From: Lanius collurio
Lineage: Eukaryota; Chordata; Aves; Passeriformes; Laniidae
DNA: 64,000 nucleotides
Assembly: GCA_020086605.1 (NCBI GenBank)
Contig: JACBWW010000015.1
Span: forward strand, 25,362,483-25,426,482
Direction: 5' to 3'
Shown: piece after piece, positions 1-10,006 of the stretch
Position numbering within the stretch: position 1 is the stretch's first letter
How the letters are laid out: the number at the start of each line of letters is the position of its first letter
Translations under genes and position numbers: made by a program
Notes under the pieces: model-generated
Seen by the model: the letters and a program-made list of their open reading frames with translations, nothing else
The model's database searches: none
What the model was told of the DNA's origin: nothing

Positions 1-2675
1 AATCTGCATCATCTATCATCAACTCTCATATTTTTGTGGGTGGGGGGTAAAGAAAAGGGGAAAGAAACAGCTATGGACCAATCTCAGGTACCTTGATATC
101 AAACCACTCTTTCCTCCACTTTCTTTTTAAATTTCAAGGGGCGGGTGGGATTCATACAAAACTCTGTAAATAGGCATCAGACTCATGTTTATTGCCTAAG
201 CAATAGAAGATTAGAATTGACAAATGGAGAGGTTTTTAGAGACACAGATGCTACAATCATTTTAATATAATTTGGATTTCCAAATCAGTAATTACTCTAT
301 CACATATTTATAATTTTGTAGATGCTACTAGAAATGCTGATGTCTTTTTCTATGCATAGTAATGAGCAACAACAAGGGCTGTTAATATAAAGCCTGTAAT
401 GTTTGTATTCATATGTAAATAGGTTATGTAAACGTTTTAGACATTTCTCACTAAAACACTGAGTTCTAATCTAAGTGGCTCCATTCCTAAACTAGAAAAT
501 CGCACTCTGCATAGAAATTGTTTACTAGTCTGTCAGCAAAGCCGCCAAAGCAGTGAGCTGAATTTATAGGGGGATTTTCATCTCCCCATTAGACACAACA
601 TCAGAGTAATTGACAACCTATAAATGCCCAGACAGATATGCAGAAATTTGTTATTCAGAAATTTGCTTGCATGTGATGTGATCCGTATTCAGCACACGTG
701 CACCTTTGGTGTTACACATGCACAAGCACAGGCACTGTTTCTGAGCACTGAGGAATGCAGTAGTGTTTGATTTAATTAAACTAATTTAGTTAAGCTGATA
801 CAAACCCTGGTTAGGAGCGACAGAATCAGTTTAGTTTCTACCTGCTCCTAATTGACTTATGATCAAACCAAGTAAGGTACATTAAAAAACCGTGTGTCTC
901 CAAGCAAGAGTAAATTACCCAAATTTAAACCCACAACTTTAGTTAATTTCAAGTGATGCTAGGAATGGAAAAGAAAAAGAAGAAAATAATGTGGGCTAAA
1001 ACACTCCAGGGCGACCATAGGATAGTTTTCACCATAGGATGTTAGCATTTTCCTTCTCTTTCCTTCCCCTCAAGCTGCAGTCTGCATTTGCCTCAGCTAG
1101 TGAATGGAGAGCTTGGAGGAGTGGCCCTTGGGGCTCACACAGGCCATTTGTAACTCAGCTGGGGCATGGATACACTACCATAGCACTGTCCTTTACAGGA
1201 CATGCTGTGCCTACCAAAGCAAACCCCTCTCCTCTTTGAACATCATACTACTAACTTGCATTAACTTCAGTAACATCTGTTCTCAACTCTGTAATGCAGA
1301 GGGGATCACATCTTGAGCCTCTTTCCTTGGTGTCTCTAGTAAACCATTTGCAGCCTCATCCTTTTCTCTTCTTGGTTTTATATATATTTGCAAAGATGAT
1401 TTAGTGCCAGTAAAGGCTTTGGAAAGACAGTTCAGAGACTCTCAAGGCTCCAGTACAGCATATGAGTAGCTCCTACATGTAGAGAAGACAACAAATGTCC
1501 TCTCTTCATCAGCAAAAATAAAATGGATATGACAACAAAGATGCAAACATCCTGCTGTTGCTTCAGCAACTCTCAGCATCTTCTACCATCTAGGGATAGT
1601 ATTTTCAACATCAGTTTAGTCCTTTGCTTTTGATGAGGCTGTCCAACACTCCTGGGGGCAGCAACTGGTGTTTTGACCTTGTTCTCTTCTGCCTTCCCTG
1701 ATCCTCCTTCATCCCCAGTTCCCCTTTGTTCCACTTTGAAGCACTCTTACACTACTGGTGGAATGGTATTAACAGTGAAATAGCCAAAGTATATTTACAT
1801 CTCATGCAACCACAGCTTTGCTCATGCTGCCCTCTTAACCACTGCTTTCAAGCAAGGCAAAGGAACATCAGTCATGCCACAAAACAACAGGGAGGGAAAA
1901 GCTCGACACCCATACCCAAGCACTTGAATTATTGTCATTTCCCCGGTGAACCACAGTGATGTGGGATGACCTGTAACAAACAAGGCAGCTTCCAATGGAA
2001 ATTGGGGGCAGGAGAAGGCAGAGAGCTCTACAGGAAAAGCATAATAATTTCTTTAGGCCAGAAGCATAGGTTCTATTATGCCCCTGCCAAGAAGTGTTAC
2101 TCACATGAGTAAAATTAAGAGGACTACAGACTAGGTGAGTAAATCCATGCCCACTTTGTTTCCAAGGACAGAAATTTATCCTGGTAAGGCTCTGTTTGTA
2201 CAGTGGAATAGCAATATTGATTTCAGCAGTTATTGCAGTCCCCCAGTGCAGGAACACTGAAGTGAATCAAACCCTCTGTGGTTTTGCCCCTGTGATCACC
2301 TTTGTGCTAAGGGGCATTGGGATGCCCCGTGCTAAGAAACTGGGTCATAGGCTGCTTTAGATTTTTATTCCCATTCCTCTTGGATGTGATAAATGGTCAG
2401 CACTTTCTACTGATGATGTAAGTGCTAAAACATGGTTGCACCTAAGAAAAACATGGGAGTGAAAGTAATTTTGCCTGTTCACCTGGAACTTGTTACATCA
2501 AGTGAAATAGAAGACAAACACTCAAAGCAAATTGAGAGCTCTTTATACCTGTTGAGGAACCTTCATCTATAAATTTCAGGAGGAAAAAGTAAAAAACGGG
2601 CCACATGGCACATTCGCTCAGCAGCACTGGTGGTCTGATATCACTATGTCACTTAAATATAGCTGTACACTGATC

Positions 2676-2691
2676 AAATCTGATCAGATTT
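2676..2691. repeat. 16-bp perfect palindrome
   Basis: AAATCTGATCAGATTT reads identically on both strands and is centred on TGATCA. Chance occurrence in 64 kb is possible. No element boundary was seen around it. Confidence 0.9.
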
Positions 2692-2768
2692 CTCATTACA
2701 TAACTTTTACCAACAAGGACAATTATTTTTTACTAAATCAGTACAATGTCCCCCCTGGGAGACCAAAC

Positions 2769-2789
2769 TTTAAAACCCTAGGTTTTAAA
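2769..2789. repeat. Inverted repeat, 9-bp arms
   Basis: TTTAAAACC (2769-2777) and GGTTTTAAA (2781-2789) are exact reverse complements separated by CTA. It lies about 80 bases from the palindrome at 2676-2691. Confidence 0.9.
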
Positions 2790-4492
2790 ACACCATCCCT
2801 GACCTGATGAGTTCACAGTCTAGCTTGAGACTCTTCAATAGCCTTGATGCTCAAAATGACGCTCTGAAATCAGGGAAGCATTCAGGACCTTTGTGCCATC
2901 TGAAAGTGAGGACCTTGTCTGAAGGAGTCAGCCTCTGTCCAAGGTCTGCACAGGGAGCAAAGCCAGCAAATCACTTTAATTGTCTCTGTTAGAAGTATCA
3001 CAAATGATGATGAATCCGGTTTAGCTTTTAATAAAAACAATGCTTGCTTCATCAAAACCTCTTTTTGAAATAACCATATCCAAACTAAACCAATGGAACA
3101 ACCTTATGAAGTAAATGAGGCTGGTAAGAGAGGGCTTGTTGCTGGCAGAGCTTTCCTCATCCTCTCTGTAAAGCCAGTTACCCAGGCAAAACATATTATT
3201 CCCCAACAGGTCTGTGCCGAAATGAGGAGTCCTGGTGGCATGGCACAACTACTTCCTGCACTGTTAACCAGCTGCATTGGCAAAACATCTAGTGCAGAAC
3301 AGCCTGCAGATCCATGTCCACTGGTGTTTTCAAAGGATTCTGCCTGATGTCAGGGAAATCCTATTCAGACTTAGATTCCTGTGGTGCCAATACATCCTTA
3401 AACATCTGCTCCTAAGACTATCCCTCTGCATTACTTCACAGCATAATTACAAAGGCACAAAGCCGGAGTATCCCTCACCGTCCACTCCAAATCTTCTCTC
3501 ACGCCGCCTGCCTCTTCCCATATTTCCCTCCATTTCAGGCAAATCCTGATTACAGCAACACAAAGGGAATTGGACAACTTTGTTCAGATGCAGCCTGAAC
3601 ATCATCAGTAACAGACTGAGCATTTGCATTCGTCAAAGCCTCTGCTTGACTTTTTAAAATTATTCTTTTGATGTTAAACAACAAACTAGGAAGTTTATAA
3701 CTCTTTCACCAATTTAAAAAAATTACAGTGCACAAAATACTAAGAAACTCCATTCTCTCCCTTTTACAGATGTTGCTGCTAAATTTTCTTGCATATGAGG
3801 TTTTGCTCCAATTTATATTTAGGTCCCTACTGAGTAAACCTAAATCCACCTGGCTGCAGGAGGAAGAGAAAACATGAAAACTGAAGAAGGAAAAGGTTCC
3901 TAATTTCATACCATGATTCAGAGGGCTGCAAGGAACATTTGTCTTGTCAACTCATCTGTTTAATCAAAGAATTTTAATCAAACTGCAGTTCCAGAAACCA
4001 CAGGTTAATGTGGACAAACGACAAGAATAATTAAAGCACTCAAATAATCTGTAGCTCATCTGTCATCAGCCCTTATGTACGCTGGAGGTTTCAGATCCTT
4101 TTATCTTGCATATTTAGTGAGCCAGATCCTTAGCACAACTCAGTAAATAAAGATCCCACAGAACTATCACTGAACCCTGATGAATGCAGAGCTATTATCT
4201 CCAAAGGCTGAGCTGTTCCAGTCTCCATGTTTCTTCAGACACACATGCATCCACAGGAACAACCACTGTATTGTTTCTTATCAATGCAGTTAAATACAAA
4301 GAGTTGTCACAGCCAAATAATTATGAGGCACTGTTTCCCCTTGGAAAATGATGAACTGTCGAATCAAAACACTGTGTGGGAATATGTTGATTCATATTGC
4401 CATTTAGGAAAAAACTTTCCAGTTTAAACTGCATTTTATGCATTCTTGTTAAAATTAATTATGTAGCTTTGAAAAGCAAAATATTCTGATTT

Positions 4493-4536
4493 AACAAACA
4501 TTTCTTTCAGCAGAAAAACAAACATTTCTTTCAGCA
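4493..4536. repeat. 24-bp tandem duplication
   Basis: The 20-mer AACAAACATTTCTTTCAGCA occurs at 4493-4512 and again at 4517-4536, giving a 24-bp unit present twice. Each copy has a plus-strand acceptor-like TTTCTTTCAG, but the host gene is on the minus strand. Confidence 0.9.
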
Positions 4537-6047
4537 CAAAGTCAGTCTTCTGGACAATTTACAAATGTTTGATCTTGTGTTGATTCAATTGTTTTACACT
4601 GTCACTGCAATGGCAGAAATTCCTGTAGCAGTTGAGAGTGTTCTCAGCAAAAACCAATTAACGTAGCCCTCTTTCACCATCTTACAGGCTATCTCAAATT
4701 GATGTGAGATTACTATATGGTTCTTCAGAATATGTGTCTGCATGTTTTCGAGAGTTACTGCACAGCCACTGATCTTCACCAACTCACTGGCCAGCCAGAG
4801 CGCTTCCCTGGTCCCCAATTCTGGACACTTACAGAATTTCAGAAGACTGGCTGAGTAGATTTGTGGGCATTAAAATGCAAAAACAAACGCACATGAAACA
4901 TTGACTGAACTGCAGCCTAGGAGGAACGAAGCCAGAGACAAGCCAAGCTTTTTGCAGGAAGCAGGCTCATGAGAAAGGAAAAAGATTGCAGGTTGGTCCA
5001 ACTGCATTGTAATGCCTTCTAAGATTAGCAGTTTGCACACCATTTCTGAGGCATACCCTGCTCCTGCCTGTCAGCATTGCTGACCTCCATTTGGCTGCTT
5101 TTTGAGGGAAGCCCCATGATGAGGACACAGCACTTGAATTCCACAGGGCTGAGGGGAATTAAATATTCATCTGACAGCAGTGGTGGGAAAAAGAAAGTGA
5201 ACCAAAGGAACCCTTCCTACTCTGCAAAGAACTTGAACTCATACTTGCTTACCAGGAGGAGGGAGGATGGGGAGGTTCAAGTTTCAGGGCATTGCTTACG
5301 ATGTAAGAGAGGCGCCTTGTGAAGGAACCTGCAGGAAAATCTATGAGGAAGGGTAAAAGAGAGTTGCTGAGTGGGGAATCCTAGATGATGTTATTACAAA
5401 TAAAATGAAAGTCTAAGTGTTGTTCCCCAAAAGGTATTTCCTGTCAAACAAGGTTTGTAAAATGGAGAAGTGGCCACTGGAAAGGTAAGAAAATTACCAA
5501 TTCCTACAGAGTTAAAAGAAAGAATTGTACTGGCAGAAGATTGAAGTCTACATCTCCCAATAACTCAGAAGATCCAGAAGGAACAAAAAACCAAAACAGT
5601 GAGGTGCCCCCTTAGGGATGTTGGAGGGCTGCAGCAGTCACAAGAAGACAAGGAAATCTTTACTATTTTGTCCAAAACAGTACTGATAATCAATAGAACA
5701 GACATTTTAGCTTATGCCTCCAAACATCAAGACAATGAATCAGTGGTGAAACCAAGGGATAACCATAGAAAGTCTGCAAACTTTTTAAGAGTAAGGGTTA
5801 CAACTGTTTGGTTACAAAGGTAGCAATTTTACATTTTTGTCTGAAGTTTATCCTTCAGTCCTCCTTGTGAAATGGAAATGTGCTGCCAGGACCAATTTAT
5901 TATCTAATACGTACCAACAGCTATTGCTGTTCATTATGAGATGCTACAGCAGTTTACTCAAACATTCAAGAAGAGCAATTTCACTTCCCACCTTAGATTG
6001 TTTGTTCAGGTACACACTGATATTGATGCTAGCCAGCATCAAGTTAA

Positions 6048-6075
6048 AAATCACACATTAGAAATCACACATAAG
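6048..6075. repeat. 14-bp tandem duplication
   Basis: AAATCACACATTAG is followed at once by AAATCACACATAAG, with one mismatch. It is a simple local duplication. Confidence 0.85.
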
Positions 6076-6575
6076 CTTCCACCTGTTTTACCCCTGTGTT
6101 TAATCACTGCAGATCAGATAAATCAAAGGAGTGATTTTTTTTTTTCCCCCCTTTCTTCTGCTTTCAAGCATATTCTACTGTATGTTGTTTTTGCCTAGAT
6201 CAGGACATGGCTATATAATACATTGGACATTTGCTTTTGCAGACTTGGGAAGGAATTTAATCAGTACATGAATGAGGCTTAAAGAAACAGAAAGCTTCCT
6301 AATGCAAATGCAGCTGTGACTGATAAGAAGGACAATGGACAGAAATCCTTGACTTGATTAACTTAGTGACCTAGAAAGAGGGATGTGTCTCATTCCAGCA
6401 GCGAAGAACAGAGAAACACTCATTAACTGTTCCTTTCGGCTGAAAGGATCCGCAGCACTCACTTCCGCACCCAAAGGAGCCATTCACCAGAAACTTGGAC
6501 ACACTAGGGAAGCCTTTCTTTCAGTTTCTGGCTGTACAAAGTCGAACAGAGGTACAGACTTCACATAAATAAGTG

Positions 6576-6610
6576 TCTTTCTCTCTCCCCCTCTCCCTCT
6601 CTCACTCCCT
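6576..6610 (+). repeat. CT-rich low-complexity tract
   Basis: About 35 bases made almost only of C and T on the plus strand. No tidy unit repeats. Confidence 0.8.
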
Positions 6611-6864
6611 GCTTTGGCTTTTCAGATGGTTCAGCTGGTCCTAAACCACATACAGTAAGAAAGATTATTTCAAAAGAACTTAATTCACTTTGATGTGTTG
6701 TTTTGTTTTAATGGGATGACTTTTCTAAAGACATGCAAAAACTCTTAACTATTTCATATCTGCCTACGCACTGTGTACATCTGCATGGTAATTGTATGGG
6801 AAAGAGCAGAACTCAGCAAGGCTAATCTTAGTAAAACCTTTAATAATACTCGGGATGTATCTTA

Positions 6865-7185
6865 CACCTTTCAAAACCCTGTGGACAGCAGCTAATTAAA
6901 TCTCTCAACGCTGTTCTGATACAGATGGGTTAAGAGTAGTTATCTCTGTTTTGCAGGTGGAGGGACAGAAACAACATATCATGCTGCAGAATTTAGAGGC
7001 TACAGTCATTTCCTCCTTCAGCTCACAGCTCTAAGTGCACACCCCAAAATCCCACAGAGCAGCCCAGCTGCCTGAGAAAAAGGGGTCACAGACTGCCCTG
7101 GGGGAGTTTAGGCACTGAGAGAGAGAAAAAGGACATGAACCCAGAACCTGCCTCCTGACCCCAAAGACTCTTGCCACAGAGCAAC
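6865..7185 (-). mobile_element. Ancient MIR/CORE-SINE-like relic (antisense)
   Basis: The stretch reads like a reverse-complemented MIR-class SINE. It has AATTAAATCTCTCAACGC followed by a TATCTCTGTTTTGCAGGTGG block, resembling the complement of the MIR CCATTTTACAGATG-type segment. Further on, near 7135-7160, it has a GAACCCAGAACCTGCCTCC block resembling the complement of the B-box-proximal part. The middle is diverged. The identification comes from remembered consensus; a repeat-masking search would settle it. Confidence 0.5.
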
Positions 7186-8165
7186 AATGCTGAACAGCAC
7201 TGACATTTTCACACAGAAAAGATATAGAGCACAGAGGTCTCATAAAGAATCAATTAGATATTGCAAGAGGATGCAAAAAAAAAAAGGTGGGGGACACATA
7301 CAGAATATCAAACAGAGAGGAGAAAGGCAGAAGCGTGTTCTGCTAGGGCTAGCTCATGTCCCCACTCCAGCTATCCCTGGGCTGATTGGCACGCAGGAGG
7401 ATGGGAATCCAGAAGTGTAACAGTGCTGGAAAGGAAGCCAGATCTTCCTTATCTTGCCACAGTGGTCCCATTCCTCTAAATAACACAGCTTTGGAAAGTT
7501 AATTATCATGCTAAAAGAAAGTCTGACAACAAGAGCAGATTTCTAATTAGCTACTGATAGCGCTGGCAGGCTGCTTCAGAGTCAAGGCTGACTCTACTGG
7601 CTGCACACAGGGTGTGGGCCCTGACCACATAAAAAGCAAACAAACCTGGACACTACTTACTGCAGTGATTCACGGATAAGAGGGCAAAAAGAGCACACTA
7701 ACACTGGCTTATGACATGGTGGACTTGCAGTATATCTCCAAGGATCCAAACAGCTGTTCCTAAGAATTAAGACATTTATGCCTCAATGCCTGTATGAGCC
7801 CACACATCTCTCCTTCACTCATCTCCAAACAACAATGCTCAAAAATAGCACACAAAGTCATGAGAGCTCACCTGAGCCTCAGCCCTGCTTGGATAATATC
7901 ACGCTTGGCTAAGGTTTGAAGGAAGATGTGTTGGGGAAGACAGTGGCAATCCCAGGACTCTTCAATGGATGGAGCTCTTCCGCAACCCTGGGCTGGCAGT
8001 ATGAGAGTTAAATATTTCTGATGATCAGAAGGGCAACAGAGACTTTCAGGAGTGTCACTGCTGTGTCTGATCCCAGAGAGCTAGCTTAGATTTTCCACAG
8101 CAATTCTAACCTCGTCGTTCCTACCAGCACTATCCCTCTCCCCTCCAAACACTTCTTTTCATAAT
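7186..8165. other. Intronic stretch, no feature recognised
   Basis: Only short open frames (up to 77 aa) and an 11-A run near 7275 are present. No repeat family, splice signal pair or domain was recognised. Confidence 0.6.
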
Positions 8166-8538
8166 GGAAGTTATGGATACGAAAAGGGCTAAAGCAGAGA
8201 AATTCTTGAGCTTTCTCTTGCAAATATGAGGAAAACTTTTCTTTCCCATGCAGCCTAAGGAAAACAGGACGTTAAGTAAACTATTTTTCTGTCCTTGCAC
8301 CTGTTGTTTTTCACTGTATTGTTTTGGGAACACTAAGACATGTTTTGGATATGGGTGTCTTACCGTCCGACCTATTACATGTGAGAGGTGGTGGGTCAAG
8401 AGGCCAATCATGAATTTCTCTAGCAAACTATGTTATAAAGGGTAGATTTTTCATTAAAGTTCGCTTCAGCCGTTTGTTCCTGACCTGAGTCTGCAGTCTC
8501 TTTTTTGCTGTTGTCTGACGTCTACAGCGACAGGAAGT
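8166..8538 (+). mobile_element. Probable solo LTR of an endogenous retrovirus, with 6-bp target duplication
   Basis: A 361-bp block (8172-8532) is flanked by the direct repeat GGAAGT at 8166-8171 and 8533-8538; 6-bp duplications are typical of ERV2/ERVK-like avian elements. Inside, in promoter order, are CCAAT (8404-8408), TATAAAG (8434-8440) and the polyadenylation variant ATTAAA (8453-8458). A T/G-rich segment follows, then an end in CA, all typical of U3-R-U5. The block is richer in CpG than its surroundings. The 5' terminus reads TATGG, not the canonical TG, so either it has mutated or the true edge lies a few bases away. No internal retroviral coding sequence, primer-binding site or second LTR was seen. 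It lies antisense to ADGRL3. Confidence 0.5.
8404..8458 (+). promoter_or_regulatory. LTR promoter and poly(A) signals
   Basis: CCAAT at 8404, TATAAAG at 8434 and ATTAAA at 8453 occur in the order and spacing expected of a retroviral LTR. Activity cannot be judged from sequence. Confidence 0.45.
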
Positions 8539-8756
8539 CTTCTCTCTTGGGGGATCCAAATCCAGGGGTGTCCCCTGAAGCTTAAATGTTTTTTCCCAAC
8601 CCTATCTGAATCCAAATGAGATTCATAAGTGAGAGCCTAGCAGAGAGATTTAATGGAGAACTCAAGCAGGAAATATTAGGAGTCAGGCAATAAAAAGTGA
8701 CAGGCACTGAGCAGCAGAGAAGCTACAGACCACCTAAGCACAGCTCAAAGCAGTTT

Positions 8757-8985
8757 GCACGGCAGGAACATCTCAGCACGGAGGGCAGAACAAGGTGTGC
8801 GAGGGAGTGGGGGGCCAGCTCTGCGAAGCACAAAGCACACATAAAGGAGCCGCAAGTCCTTCCGGCAGGGATAAAGGAACAGGCCAAAGGCGGGATCCCC
8901 GGCTGGAGCGGGGAAGCAGGAGGTGCCAGCTGCTCCCGCCAGGCTCTGAGGCTGGCACACGGTGATTGATGGGGGACACGCGAGA
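8757..8985. promoter_or_regulatory. CpG-rich patch next to the LTR, possible promoter or enhancer
   Basis: I count about 13 CpG dinucleotides in about 230 bp, against a CpG-poor background, with clearly raised GC. A TATAAAGG motif follows at about 8988. Open frames of 90 aa (+) and 129 aa (-) overlap the patch but look like by-products of GC content. It may be unmethylated regulatory DNA or an uncharacterised repeat linked to the LTR. Confidence 0.35.
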
Positions 8986-9981
8986 TGTATAAAGGAAAGG
9001 AACTGTGAGAAGCAAGAACCAGCTAATTTAGCCACAAGCAACTGACATGGCCAAAATCGTGCTAGGGTCAGGAGCCAGACAAAAATTAAGAGCTTTGACT
9101 TGACAGGAAAATGCTCAGCAAAGAAAAAAGACAACCCAGTTTCTTCACAAAATGTCCGTGGAAATGAAGGCTGCTAGGAGGAACAAAAGGAGCATTTTTT
9201 AGGAAAAAAAAAATCCCATCCAATACAAGGTGTAAGAAGAAAGGAGGCAATGAAGGAAACCTGATCTAGAAAGAGAGCAGGGAGTAGAGTGCCTGACATA
9301 TAGCCGGAAGGATGCGTTAGTCAGTGGCAAAGGAAAGAGCAAGGAGAGATTTATGAGTTTGGAACAAATCACTTAATTACAGATGGAACGAATAAAGCTT
9401 TCACCTAAAATCTACTACTTAATGCATCTCCCAGATAGCTCAGTGTGTGCCCTGCTGATAAGGAGCTAGCTCAAAATAAAAGGAATGCACAAAGCTCTGA
9501 GTACCTAAAACCAGCAGTCTCTGCGTCTTATCCTGCTGGTAAGGCTCATGTGACTACAGCCAGCCACATCCAAGCCATTGGTGTTTAGGAGGAAGGAGAA
9601 GCAGGTCAGACCCTGGGAGGAGCAAAGCTCTAATTCTAGGGAAGCAGCTGGCAAGGGCACACAGAGGCAAACACCCAAACACACTACCAGAAATAGAATG
9701 TACAAGAAGTGGCTTCTACATAGTCACAATTATGGGCACAGGCCAGGCATGATCAGAGAAAGAAAGTGGGAAAAAAAAAAGAAAAAAGCCGACAAATATA
9801 GCCTGAAACTAAGGAGGAGGGGGAAAGCATTAGTGCCCCAAGGAACACTCAAATTGTGCTTAATTGAAAGTAAATTACTGCAAAATTGCAGGAACCTCTC
9901 TAATCCCATCACTGACACCTTATTTTTCAATCACTTTATCTATTTTTTTTAAATTTCTTTTTTAGCAGGAAGAGAAAAAAG

Positions 9982-10006
9982 ATTTTATTAATTGAATTAA
10001 TAAAAT
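9982..10006. repeat. Perfect 25-bp AT palindrome (12-bp arms, 1-bp spacer)
   Basis: ATTTTATTAATT (9982-9993) and AATTAATAAAAT (9995-10006) are exact reverse complements around a single G. Each arm contains an ATTAAT homeodomain-like core. It could form a cruciform, be a dimeric factor site, or be a small palindromic insertion. Confidence 0.92.

Larger units (their letters stand above)
1..6864. other. Unique intronic sequence, no gene seen
   Basis: AT-rich intronic DNA. Open frames are short (longest 129 aa at 1868-2257, minus) and show no recognisable domain. Small structures present are the direct repeat at 641-665, palindromes at 2676-2691 and 2769-2789, a 24-bp duplication at 4493-4536, a 14-bp duplication at 6048-6075 and a pyrimidine tract at 6576-6610. 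The stretch 540-720 has several CpGs and no obvious repeat character and could be weakly conserved. Confidence 0.6.

Noticed and set aside
1868..2257. 129-aa minus-strand open frame
   Set aside because: No domain, no splice-site logic and composition of random translation. A frame this long is expected by chance in 64 kb searched six ways.
4100..4160. AGCCAGATCCTTAGC-like match to a turtle-type repeat
   Set aside because: Only about 15-20 bases fit and nothing extends on either side.
8745..9134. 129-aa minus and 90-aa plus open frames
   Set aside because: They overlap in the CpG-rich patch, where few stop codons occur on either strand. No motif recognised.
9430..9480. tRNA-like A-box (TAGCTCAGTG), possible tRNA or tRNA-derived SINE
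   Set aside because: No B box (GGTTCGANTCC type) within 60 bases and no foldable cloverleaf seen.
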